This document shows, in pieces, positions 34,816-42,383 of a stretch of 64,000 nt of DNA (its first letter is position 1; the number at the start of each line of letters is the position of its first letter). This DNA comes from Nitrospira sp. ST-bin5 (GTDB lineage: Bacteria; Nitrospirota; Nitrospiria; Nitrospirales; Nitrospiraceae): NCBI GenBank assembly GCA_002083555.1, contig MSXN01000022.1, positions 13,083 to 77,082 of the forward strand, read 5' to 3'. Below the pieces are notes generated by a model. It saw only the letters and a program-made list of their open reading frames with translations, was not told where the DNA came from and searched no databases. Made by a program: the position numbers and the translations under genes.

Positions 34816-35230
34816 GATCCACCTTGTACTGGGTCAGCAGTTCGGCGACCCGGCGTCGGAGAATGTTATTCATCACCACACAGGGGATCGCCACGAGCAA
34901 TCCCACGGCAGTCGCTTTCAAGGCGAGGCTCAATCCGATCATGATCGTGTTGACCGCCATGGTGCCGGATGTGCCCATGGTGTGGAAGGTCAGCATGATT
35001 CCAAGGACGGTCCCCAGCAGTCCGATATAGGGGGCATTGGCTGCCACTGTCCCGATGATCACCAATCGCTTCGTCAGGGCGATTTCAAATACCTGAGCGT
35101 TGGGGTAGTGCGCAGCGTTGATATTGCGGTAGAAGAGCCAGCGCTCAACCGCGACGGCGACCGACCAGAGGCTGAGGCCGAGTAATAGTCCGATGATGCC
35201 ATAATCCACTACGTGCTTCAGTGAGTCCAT
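34796..35230 (-). CDS. exbB: MotA/TolQ/ExbB proton channel family protein
   Basis: A 144-residue protein with three transmembrane helices (about 12-30, 58-80 and 100-122). The signature APYIGLLGTVLGIMLTF and the helix GLSLALKATAVGLLVAIP are those of ExbB/TolQ. It is short for ExbB (often 200-240), lacking the large cytoplasmic loop. First gene of exbB-exbD-tonB, with two palindromes upstream. Confidence 0.92.
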   Translation of the reverse strand: MDSLKHVVDYGIIGLLLGLSLWSVAVAVERWLFYRNINAAHYPNAQVFEIALTKRLVIIGTVAANAPYIGLLGTVLGIMLTFHTMGTSGTMAVNTIMIGLSLALKATAVGLLVAIPCVVMNNILRRRVAELLTQYKVDHGSSAS

Positions 35231-35253
35231 ACCTGTGCTCCTTCGATAACGCT

Positions 35254-35270
35254 GGTTCTGAGTCAGAACC
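35254..35270. promoter_or_regulatory. Palindrome upstream of exbB, possible operator
   Basis: GGTTCTGAGTCAGAACC is a perfect 17-base palindrome, 24-40 bases before the exbB start. A second, TGTCAACATGACA, is at 35324-35336. Neither has a T run, so an operator is more likely than a terminator. The binding protein is unknown. Confidence 0.45.
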
Positions 35271-35347
35271 GTCAGGGAAATCGGCTGGTTCGCCTATCAT
35301 CAATGCCAGATGGTGAAAAGACCTGTCAACATGACAGCGGCTGGAAC

Positions 35348-36451
35348 CTAGGGCATCGAGGAGGGGGCCGGGAAGACCACCGTGTGGGTGGCCAAGACCT
35401 GGAGCTCAACGGCGGTCCCTTCCTGATACACACTCGTCGAGCCCTCACTGCTGTGAACGATCTGCCCGGAGGGAAGACGGACGGTATAGAGATTTTCAGA
35501 TCCCCGGAATTGGCGGCCGATGATGCGGGCGCTCGCGCCTTTGGCCGGCAGCAGGTGGATATCGTCAGGCCGGATCATCACGACCACGGCGGTGCCTTCC
35601 GCACCGGGGAGCGTGTTGGGAAATTCCCCCAACTCGGTGTGAATCATCCCGTCCCTGATGCCGCCTTGGATGAAATCGGCTTGTCCCACAAAGTCCGCGA
35701 CGAAGGGGCTGGCCGGCATGTGGTAGATCAACTCCGGCGTATCCATTTGTTCCAACACGCCCTGGTTCAAAACCGCGATCCGGTCGGCCATCGCAAAGGC
35801 TTCTTCGTGATCATGTGTCACGAGAATCGTGGTGGTCTTGGTGCGCCGCAGCAGCGCATGGAGGTCCTGGCGCATCCGGCCGGCCATGTCGGGATCCAGA
35901 TTGCTGAAGGGCTCATCCAGCAAGAGGACGACGGGATTCTGCACGAGGGCGCGGGCCAGTGCGACGCGCTGCTGTTGCCCGCCGGAGAGTTCATGCGGGT
36001 AGCGGCGGTCAAATCCTTCAAGGCCGGTGAGGGTGAGCATTTCTTGGACCTGGCATCTCCGGTCCCCCCGGGACAAGTGCTGGAGCCCGAAGGCGATGTT
36101 GTCCGCCACCCGCAGATGGGGGAACAGTGCATATTCCTGGAAGACCATGCCGACGCGCCGCTCTTCGGTCGGAACGGTGAGATTCGCATTCGACACCAGG
36201 CGTCCGGACAGAAACAGTTCGCCGGACCGGACCGGTTCGAAACCGGCAATCGCCCGGAGGATTGTGGTCTTCCCGCAACCGGAGGGGCCCAGCAGGCAGA
36301 GAATCTCTCCCTCGCGCGCAACAAAAGAGATGTTGCGGATTGCCGGGCGCCCGGTTTCATAGGCGCAGGCGACCGCGCGCAGCTCCAGCACATTGGAGGC
36401 CGGCTGGTAGAGATCCGGTTGGTTCGGGGTGTGAGGTGTTTCAGTATCCAT
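35348..36451 (-). CDS. fbpC: Ferric-iron ABC transporter, ATP-binding protein
   Basis: A 367-residue ATPase with Walker A GPSGCGKTT, the ABC signature LSGGQQQR, Walker B VLLLDEPF and the switch histidine in LVTHDHEEA. A C-terminal TOBE-type regulatory region follows. It energises the permease encoded immediately upstream on the same strand. ATG 36451 is preferred; a GTG at 36475 would add eight residues and leave only six bases after the permease gene. The substrate is inferred from the binding protein. Confidence 0.93.
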   Translation of the reverse strand: MDTETPHTPNQPDLYQPASNVLELRAVACAYETGRPAIRNISFVAREGEILCLLGPSGCGKTTILRAIAGFEPVRSGELFLSGRLVSNANLTVPTEERRVGMVFQEYALFPHLRVADNIAFGLQHLSRGDRRCQVQEMLTLTGLEGFDRRYPHELSGGQQQRVALARALVQNPVVLLLDEPFSNLDPDMAGRMRQDLHALLRRTKTTTILVTHDHEEAFAMADRIAVLNQGVLEQMDTPELIYHMPASPFVADFVGQADFIQGGIRDGMIHTELGEFPNTLPGAEGTAVVVMIRPDDIHLLPAKGASARIIGRQFRGSENLYTVRLPSGQIVHSSEGSTSVYQEGTAVELQVLATHTVVFPAPSSMP

Positions 36452-36481
36452 CCTGATCCGCTGGTACAGAGGCACAGCCTC

Positions 36482-38065
36482 TTACGCGGCCCTCCAGTCT
36501 TTTGAGACCAATAGATACAACGCAGGGAGGCTCAATAACACGATGAGCAGCGCGGCAGGCGCCGCCAATTGAAAATACTCCTCGCTGGCTTCCAGCCACA
36601 CCCGTATGGCCAGCGTATCGAACCCGACCGGGCGCAAGAGCAGGGTGGCCGGCAGTTCTTTCATGGTTTGAAGAAACATGAGGACCCAGGCGACGACAAA
36701 GCCGTTGCGCACCAGCGGCAGGGTCACGCGGCGCCAGGTGTCGCGGACGCCCAGTCCCAACGTGCGGGCGACCTCTTCGAGATTCGGCGTGATCTGCTGC
36801 AGTGCCGGTTCCAGCGATTGGAGCCCAGCGGGAAGAAAGTGGATCACGTACGCGATCACCAGGAGCAGGATTGTTCCATACATCACCGGAGCGATTTTCA
36901 GGCAGAGCACGAGCACTGCGAGCGCGGCGACTGGCCCAGGAAGCACATAGCCGGCATAGGCGGCCTGGAGGCAGCCGATGTTCAGAGCCGTCGGGCGCCG
37001 GCTTGCCAGATATGCCAAGGGAAGGCCGATGATCACGCCGACGGTTGCCGCCGCCGCCGCCAACAGGGCGCTGTTCCAGATAAAGCCAAAGAATCGGCTA
37101 TCGATGATGGCTTGCGCTTCGGGCGACAGGCTCCAGGTAATCAGTAAGTAGGCGGGAACGCCGAAGGACATGGCGACAATCAGGCTCATGACTGCCGTAA
37201 TCGAGGCGGTGCCGATCCAGGTGCAGCGCACGCGCTGCGGAGGCCGGTAGCGGCCGCTGGTTTGGTAGAAGCGGCTGCGCTGACGAAACCACCGTTCAGT
37301 AACGAGAAAGAGCAGTGCCAGGACGACGAGCAAGACACTCAGAATGCTGGCGGCGGTATTGTCGGAACGTCCGGTCATCTGCTGGAACACGGCATACGTG
37401 AGCGTCTGATAGCGCAGCAGCGACACTGCGCCGAAATCCGAGACGACATAGAGAATGACCAGCGCGACTCCTGCGGCGATCGACGGACGCATGAGGGGGA
37501 GCGTCACGCGCCAGAGCGTCATGAGCCGGGACACCCCGCAGACTCGCGCGACCTCCTCGAATGACACATTCAGGCTTAAGAGGGCGCTGCGGGTGAGCAG
37601 ATAGACGAAGGGAAAGGTATCCAGGGCCATGACGAACGTTGTGCCCCAAAAACTTTGCGGTGACACGATGCGGGCTTGCGGCCCGGCCCAAAGCTGCCAG
37701 AGGTGCTCCACCGGTCCGCCGAATCCCAACAGATAGGTGTAGACATAGGCCAGGACGTACGTGGGCATGGCGAGGGGAAGAATCAGTGCGGCTTCCCAGA
37801 GGCGGCGTCCTGGGAAATCGAAACGGACCACTAGCCATGCCGTGGAGACGCCTAGAATCAGCGTGAGGATCGCGACGGCTCCTGCAAGGGTGACGGTGTT
37901 GAACAGGAGCTCGGGAATTCGCGTCGCCCACAGACGAGACCAGACCGCCGGGTCGGCCGACAGCGCCAGGATCGTGACATAGCCGAGCGGCAGCAGAATC
38001 AATCCCGCGGTGGCGATGGCGGCAAGTTGCAGCGGAGAAGCGAGCTGCTGGCGAAGCGTGGTCAC
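36482..38065 (-). CDS. fbpB: Ferric-iron ABC transporter, fused permease
   Basis: A 527-residue inner-membrane protein with about twelve helices in two homologous halves. Each half has an EAA-type loop: EEVARVCGVSRLMTLWRVTLPLMRP in the first (split here by me only for identification) and EEVARTLGLGVRDTWR in the second. This duplicated layout is typical of FbpB/AfuB iron permeases. The GTG start at 38065 lies 15 bases after fbpA. Second gene of fbpABC. Confidence 0.93.
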   Translation of the reverse strand: MTTLRQQLASPLQLAAIATAGLILLPLGYVTILALSADPAVWSRLWATRIPELLFNTVTLAGAVAILTLILGVSTAWLVVRFDFPGRRLWEAALILPLAMPTYVLAYVYTYLLGFGGPVEHLWQLWAGPQARIVSPQSFWGTTFVMALDTFPFVYLLTRSALLSLNVSFEEVARVCGVSRLMTLWRVTLPLMRPSIAAGVALVILYVVSDFGAVSLLRYQTLTYAVFQQMTGRSDNTAASILSVLLVVLALLFLVTERWFRQRSRFYQTSGRYRPPQRVRCTWIGTASITAVMSLIVAMSFGVPAYLLITWSLSPEAQAIIDSRFFGFIWNSALLAAAAATVGVIIGLPLAYLASRRPTALNIGCLQAAYAGYVLPGPVAALAVLVLCLKIAPVMYGTILLLVIAYVIHFLPAGLQSLEPALQQITPNLEEVARTLGLGVRDTWRRVTLPLVRNGFVVAWVLMFLQTMKELPATLLLRPVGFDTLAIRVWLEASEEYFQLAAPAALLIVLLSLPALYLLVSKDWRAA

Positions 38066-38080
38066 AACGGGCCTCGTGGA

Positions 38081-39148
38081 TTAGCGGAGGCCCACTTGCT
38101 CAATGAGCGTGAGGGTTGGTTCCCGGAGCTCAGCCAATCGTGTCAGCGGCACCTGGGCGGCGCGGAAGCTTTTTCGATCAACCAAGGCCGGGTCTGCCTT
38201 TACTTCCGGATGTAATGGATATTCCTTATCCAGATCGGCAAACATCTTCTGTCCGGCTTGCGCCACGAGAAACTCGATCAGCAGTTTGGCATTCTCGACA
38301 TGCGTGCTCGGCTTGGTAATCCCGATGCCGGTGACGTTCATGATCCCGCCCATCCCGCCTTCTTTTTGGTCCGGCATGATGACGGCCAACGGCGCGGTGG
38401 GCTGCGTGGCGAGGTGGCGGTACACGTAGTAGTGATTTACGATGCCCACGGCGACCTGCCCTTTGGCTACGGCTTCCACGATTTGAGAGCTTTTTTGGTA
38501 GACCTGCGAGCCAGCGTTATCGCGCAGGCCTTCCAGAAATTTCTTGGTGCGCTCGTCGCCGTGCGTGGCGCGGATCACCGACACTCCCGCTTGCAGGTAT
38601 TCACTGCCGGAGTTGGGAATCGCAAGCTTGTCTTTCCATTGGGGATTCGCCAGGTCGAGCAGGGAGGTGAGTTGATCGGGCTTCACCATGGCCGTGTTGT
38701 AGACAATAATCCAAAACCGGCCGGAGAGACCGACCCAGCTATTGTCTGCGGCGCGGAACTGCGAAGGAATGGCTCGCTCGACCTCGCGCATGTTGAGCGG
38801 CCGCAAGAGTCCGGCTCCCCGGGCAAGTTCAAGACTTCCGGCATCGTTGGTCAAGAGGAGGTCCGCGGGGGTGCGATCGCCTTCTGCCTTCAGCCGGTTG
38901 ACCAATTCGGTCGTGCCGGAGGAGAGCAGATCCACCTGGATGCCGGTTTTGGCGGTAAACGCATCGAAGACCGGTTTGATGAGTCGCTCGGCCCGGCCCG
39001 AATAGACGACAAGTTTGTCCGCGGCCAATACTTCGGCCTGCGGCATCAGCAGTGACACGAGTATGAGGAAACCTGCGGCCAGGGCCGGGATGATCCGGCG
39101 GTGTCTGTACGTTGTGACGGGGCGAAGCGGTTTCAAGAGAGTGGCCAT
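38081..39148 (-). CDS. fbpA: Ferric-iron ABC transporter, periplasmic binding protein
   Basis: A 355-residue exported protein with a signal peptide (about 20-43, ending EVLAA) and an extracellular solute-binding fold: KLVVYSGRAERLIKPVF near the start and IVNHYYVYR in the second half. Adjacent tyrosines in NHYY are the iron ligands of FbpA-type proteins. It delivers Fe(III) to FbpBC. Its promoter overlaps the fur stop codon and carries a Fur-box-like site, so iron repression is likely. Confidence 0.93.
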   Translation of the reverse strand: MATLLKPLRPVTTYRHRRIIPALAAGFLILVSLLMPQAEVLAADKLVVYSGRAERLIKPVFDAFTAKTGIQVDLLSSGTTELVNRLKAEGDRTPADLLLTNDAGSLELARGAGLLRPLNMREVERAIPSQFRAADNSWVGLSGRFWIIVYNTAMVKPDQLTSLLDLANPQWKDKLAIPNSGSEYLQAGVSVIRATHGDERTKKFLEGLRDNAGSQVYQKSSQIVEAVAKGQVAVGIVNHYYVYRHLATQPTAPLAVIMPDQKEGGMGGIMNVTGIGITKPSTHVENAKLLIEFLVAQAGQKMFADLDKEYPLHPEVKADPALVDRKSFRAAQVPLTRLAELREPTLTLIEQVGLR

Positions 39149-39175
39149 GGGCGTGGTCTGCCTCGCAATTGAAAT

Positions 39176-39190
39176 TGATAAATCGTCTCA
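39176..39190 (-). promoter_or_regulatory. Fur-box-like operator before fbpA
   Basis: TGATAAATCGTCTCA matches 10 of 14 informative positions of the Fur consensus and lies directly downstream of the -10. Its minus-strand form TTGAGACGATTTATCAAT resembles the better box at 31884 (TTGAGAACGATTATTAAT). Confidence 0.55.
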
Positions 39191-39192
39191 AG

Positions 39193-39222
39193 ACTATAGC
39201 AAAAAAAACCGGCAGGGGTCAA
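39193..39222 (-). promoter_or_regulatory. Promoter of fbpABC
   Basis: TTGACC (39217-39222) and TATAGT (39193-39198) are separated by 18 bases on the minus strand. The -35 includes the fur stop codon, and the spacer contains a run of eight T that may also end fur transcripts. Confidence 0.7.
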
Positions 39223-39650
39223 TGACGGCAGCGTCCACAGAGGCCGTAGAGTTCGAGGCGGTGTGTGGAAATCGTGAAGCCGTTCCGGGTGGCGACTTCC
39301 TCCTGAAGCTTTTCAATCTCGCAGTTTTCAAATTCCACAATTTTGCCGCAGTCGGTGCAGATCAGATGGTCGTGGTGGCCCTTATGGGAAATATTGTCAT
39401 ATTGGGTTTGCGTGCCGAAATGCCGGGCTTGTGCCAGACCCGCCTCACAGAAGAGGTTGAGCGTGCGATAGATGGTCGCAAGCCCCAGATGCGGGTCTTT
39501 CTTCGCCAGTTGGTGATACATCTCTTCCGCGGTGATGTGTTCCTGCTGAAGGAAGGCGTCGAGAATGAGTTCACGCTGGCGCGTGTACTTTAGCTGGTGC
39601 TTGCCGAGGTGCGCTTTCAGCGCTTCCATCTCTTTGGCATGTTTAGGCAT
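39219..39650 (-). CDS. fur: Ferric uptake regulator family repressor
   Basis: A 143-residue Fur-family protein: winged helix with TRQRELILDAFLQQEHITAEE and GLATIYRTLNLF, then the metal-sensing dimerisation domain with HHDHLICTDCGKIVEFEN and a second cysteine pair near the end (CGRCRH). The four cysteines fit a structural zinc site. Being adjacent to fbpABC and near two Fur-like boxes, it is most likely the iron regulator rather than Zur or PerR. ATG 39650 has AGGAGGG about 15 bases upstream, rather far. Confidence 0.9.
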   Translation of the reverse strand: MPKHAKEMEALKAHLGKHQLKYTRQRELILDAFLQQEHITAEEMYHQLAKKDPHLGLATIYRTLNLFCEAGLAQARHFGTQTQYDNISHKGHHDHLICTDCGKIVEFENCEIEKLQEEVATRNGFTISTHRLELYGLCGRCRH

Positions 39651-39682
39651 AGAGTCCGGCCGACCCTCCTGTAAGAAACGGC

Positions 39683-39711
39683 ATTAAAGACTAAAGCGCG
39701 CGGAGGGTCAA
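39683..39711 (-). promoter_or_regulatory. Promoter of fur
   Basis: On the minus strand, TTGACC (39706-39711) and TTTAAT (39683-39688) with a 17-base spacer, 33 bases before the fur start. Confidence 0.7.
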
Positions 39712-39734
39712 GGGGGGATGGCGTGAGGAGGGGT

Positions 39735-39764
39735 TTGACGATGCTCCTGCGGGCTGTCTATAGT
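39735..39764 (+). promoter_or_regulatory. Promoter of the YwgA/Panacea-like gene
   Basis: TTGACG (39735-39740) and TATAGT (39759-39764) with an 18-base spacer, 31 bases before the ATG. It runs divergently from the fur promoter. Confidence 0.65.
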
Positions 39765-39794
39765 TCGAACGTTGTTGAATTGGGGAGAGGATAG

Positions 39795-40358
39795 ATGAGA
39801 AAGCCCAACCAGATTACGGTCGATCGCGCGCTTTTGTTGTATGTGCTGTATCTTGCCGAGCCGCACGGACTGCTGAGTGACGTCAAGTTGCAGCAGTTGG
39901 GCTTTCTCTGCGAGCTCCAGACGTTCGGAAAGGGCTTCAAGGGGTTTCACTTCGAGTTTTTCCGGTTCGCGTACGGGGCCTTCAGTAAGGACCTGGACAA
40001 TGATCTGATGTCACTCCGCCGGAAAGAGCGGGTCGAAAATTTCACCCTGTCCGATCAGGCGAAAGAGGACGTGATTCCGCTCTTGCTCAAAGGCATCGAA
40101 GGCGTGGAGCCCAATGAAAAGGTGAAGGAGATCATCGATGCCGTCATGACGACCTACGGCCCTCAAGACAGCGGTACGATCACGAATTCAGTCGAGGCTG
40201 TCGAGCTGAGTACCCCTCAAGATCCCGAGTTCAAGATTCCCATCCGCGACATTGTCTTCCACACCACGCTGCTGGTTCCGCACCGCATTGAGGTGCAGGC
40301 TGAGTTCACGCTTCCGCCGGCCATTCTTGCCAAACTCAACATCGCGATGGGGTATTAG
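39795..40358 (+). CDS. YwgA/Panacea-like protein of unknown function
   Basis: A 187-residue cytoplasmic protein. The N-terminal half, with KLQQLGFLCELQTFG and FEFFRFAYGAFSKDLDNDL, resembles the KLQKLLYF...YGPFS pattern of YwgA and SocA/Panacea (DUF4065) proteins. Some of those act as antitoxins or proteolytic adaptors. The C-terminal 70 residues look unrelated to that domain. No partner toxin gene is adjacent, so a toxin-antitoxin role is not supported. GGGGAGAGG precedes the ATG and a good promoter lies upstream. Confidence 0.65.
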   Translation: MRKPNQITVDRALLLYVLYLAEPHGLLSDVKLQQLGFLCELQTFGKGFKGFHFEFFRFAYGAFSKDLDNDLMSLRRKERVENFTLSDQAKEDVIPLLLKGIEGVEPNEKVKEIIDAVMTTYGPQDSGTITNSVEAVELSTPQDPEFKIPIRDIVFHTTLLVPHRIEVQAEFTLPPAILAKLNIAMGY

Positions 40359-40440
40359 CCGGCTCACGCCTGGGGACGGTCGAATGAATCCGGCAGGCGC
40401 CCTTGCTGGAGGGCGTCGAGCTTCAGCGGGCAGGGGTCTC

Positions 40441-40836
40441 TTACCGGGGCGGCGATTCACCCTTGAGGGCACGGGTGGTAGTGTCGGTCAGTCCGGCCAG
40501 GGAGTCGGCTGCGACGGGAACGAGCCAGGCATGCAGAGCCCGAGCGGCAGCGCCGCCATAGGCCAGGCCCGCGCCCTGGTCCTCACGCGTCACGGCGATG
40601 AAGGGGGTATTGGGGTGTAGATTGCGAAACAGCACCAGCCGCGAGAGTCCGTCATGATCCGTAGAGAGCACTTCCGCCACAATCAAGTCATAGCCCGACA
40701 CTTGTCTCGGTCCCGGTTGGTTTAAGATCTCTCGGGTGTTCGGGACGCCGAGCACGGCAGCTGCGTCCTGCCCTATGGACTGACGGAGTAAGTTCCGGAA
40801 CCTGTCGTCGTCACTAATAAGCAGAATGGTGGGCAT
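40441..40836 (-). CDS. Degenerate receiver-domain protein
   Basis: A 131-residue single-domain protein with the receiver fold opening ILLISDDDRFRNLL. The strand that should carry the phospho-acceptor reads YDLIVAEVLS, with glutamate in place of aspartate, and the conserved lysine near the end is not evident. It may be a constitutive or phosphorylation-independent partner. Its start overlaps the end of the LuxR-type regulator gene by 23 bases. Confidence 0.7.
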   Translation of the reverse strand: MPTILLISDDDRFRNLLRQSIGQDAAAVLGVPNTREILNQPGPRQVSGYDLIVAEVLSTDHDGLSRLVLFRNLHPNTPFIAVTREDQGAGLAYGGAAARALHAWLVPVAADSLAGLTDTTTRALKGESPPR

Positions 40837-41596
40837 GCAATGGTTCCTCTTGAATCAGTGAGCGGGACCGAGTCCGGGTCCGAGTCCATTCCCAGACCAT
40901 CTCGGCCGTCATGGATGTATCGGGAGACGGTATCTGTTGGACGGTGTGATTGATGAACCAGGCGGCGACTTGGGAACGGCGCGTCATGTGCAGACGGTCG
41001 AAGAGGTCGGCGAGATAGTTTTTGACGGTTTTTTCGCTCAAGTTGAGCTGTCTGCCGATTTCCTTGTTGGTGAGACCCTCGCTCAGGAGCGGGAGGATCT
41101 GCTGATGTCTGGGGGAGAGGTGTGGGGCCGGCTCCTGTGGAGATTCCGCCTGTCGGCCTATCCACTTCAGGGCGGTGCTCATGAGAGCATGATCAAAGGA
41201 CGGTTCTCCTGCCAGCGTTTGTGCGACGATTCCTGGCACTTGAGCAGGAGGGATCGTTTTCAGAATACATCCTAGCGCTCCTGCCTGTACTGCGTGCATC
41301 AGCAGTTGCGCGTTGGCGGTATCGGCAACGAAAAGTACACGCATATTGGGGTATCGGCTAAGAAGGGTCCGGCAGAGATCGATCCCGTTACCGTCTGAAA
41401 ACCATGTTCCCATCAGCACGGCATCAGGGTGGTATCGATCCGCCGCTGCGAGCAACTCGGCTGCGGTGGAAACCGGGGGCGGGAGATGCAGGTCTGGCTG
41501 ATGGGTCAGAATCGCATGGAGTCCCAGGCGGGTCGGCAATTCGCGCTCGGCTATGACGATGGTGTGAGGCGCTCTGCGTGAAGGGCGTGTGGGCAT
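40814..41596 (-). CDS. NarL/LuxR-family regulator with degenerate receiver
   Basis: A 260-residue protein. The N-terminal receiver-like domain (about 12-130) has VLMGTWFSDGNGI where a phosphorylatable aspartate would be, so it is probably not controlled by phosphotransfer. The C-terminal LuxR helix-turn-helix is intact: LSPRHQQILPLLSEGLTNKE and LNLSEKTVKNYLADLFDRL. After it comes an unusual 40-residue tail rich in Arg and Thr. ATG 41596 lacks a clear ribosome site; a TTG at 41608 is the alternative. Confidence 0.8.
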   Translation of the reverse strand: MPTRPSRRAPHTIVIAERELPTRLGLHAILTHQPDLHLPPPVSTAAELLAAADRYHPDAVLMGTWFSDGNGIDLCRTLLSRYPNMRVLFVADTANAQLLMHAVQAGALGCILKTIPPAQVPGIVAQTLAGEPSFDHALMSTALKWIGRQAESPQEPAPHLSPRHQQILPLLSEGLTNKEIGRQLNLSEKTVKNYLADLFDRLHMTRRSQVAAWFINHTVQQIPSPDTSMTAEMVWEWTRTRTRSRSLIQEEPLHAHHSAY

Positions 41597-41747
41597 ATCG
41601 AGAAGCAAGGAAGATGGACTGCGAGAATAGAAAGATCAGTGCGCGTTTCTGAAATGTTTGGCAATCGGTAACGGGCTGATCATTGAGTAGGAATCGATAT
41701 GGTTGACTTGTCAGATAAAGGCTGACAGGCGTGTTCGTAGAGGGGAG

Positions 41748-42383
41748 CTACCGGATCAACTGGTTGTCAATGGCGAAACGGATCAGTTCTGCCGTTGTTC
41801 GAAGGTTCAATTTCTCCAGGATGCGGGCTCGATAGGTGCTGACGGTTTTGATGCTGAGGGCGAGGTGCGCTGCGACTTCGGTCGGCGTATTCCCTGATCC
41901 GATGAGTCGAAGCACCTCGAGCTCCCGGTCCGAGAGCATCTCGTGCGGTTCCCGATCCTCGCCGGAGGTGGCGCTGAGATCGGCGGCGAGTTGCTCCGCC
42001 AGCGCAGCGCTCACATAACGGCCTCCTTGCAAGATGCGTTTCACGGCGGACGTAACCTCTTCCGGTGCGGTGTCTTTCGTGAGATAGCCGGCGGCGCCGG
42101 CTTTGAATGCACGTCTGGCGTATTGCGCTTCCGGGTAGAGGCTCAGAATCAAAACCGGGAGGTGGGGACAGATCCGCTTGATGTCTTTGAGCGCATCGAG
42201 ACCGCTTCTGTCAGGCAGATTGATATCGAGAATAACGAGATCCCACGGGGTGGCTTGAGTCGCCTCAAGGGCCTCCTGCGCAGTTCCTTTCTCGACGATC
42301 GTCAGGTCGGGGAGGTCTTCTCGAAGCACATGGGCCACACCGCGGCGGACTAGCGCATGATCATCGACCAACAGGATCTTCAT
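41748..42383 (-). CDS. NarL/LuxR-family response regulator
   Basis: A 211-residue two-domain regulator. The receiver is intact: acidic pocket LLVDDHALVRRG, phospho-acceptor in VILDINLPDRSG and the lysine in YLTKDTAPEE. The DNA-binding LuxR domain follows, with LSDRELEVLRLIGSG and LSIKTVSTYRARILEKL. It overlaps the upstream kinase gene by 23 bases, so the two form a cognate pair. Target genes unknown. Confidence 0.92.
   Translation of the reverse strand: MKILLVDDHALVRRGVAHVLREDLPDLTIVEKGTAQEALEATQATPWDLVILDINLPDRSGLDALKDIKRICPHLPVLILSLYPEAQYARRAFKAGAAGYLTKDTAPEEVTSAVKRILQGGRYVSAALAEQLAADLSATSGEDREPHEMLSDRELEVLRLIGSGNTPTEVAAHLALSIKTVSTYRARILEKLNLRTTAELIRFAIDNQLIR

Noticed and set aside
35303..36505. 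A 400-codon open frame on the plus strand
   Set aside because: It is the shadow of fbpC, whose Walker and signature motifs are on the other strand.
39219..39650. Zur or PerR instead of Fur
   Set aside because: The cysteine pairs alone do not exclude them, but adjacency to fbpABC and to Fur-like boxes favours an iron regulator.
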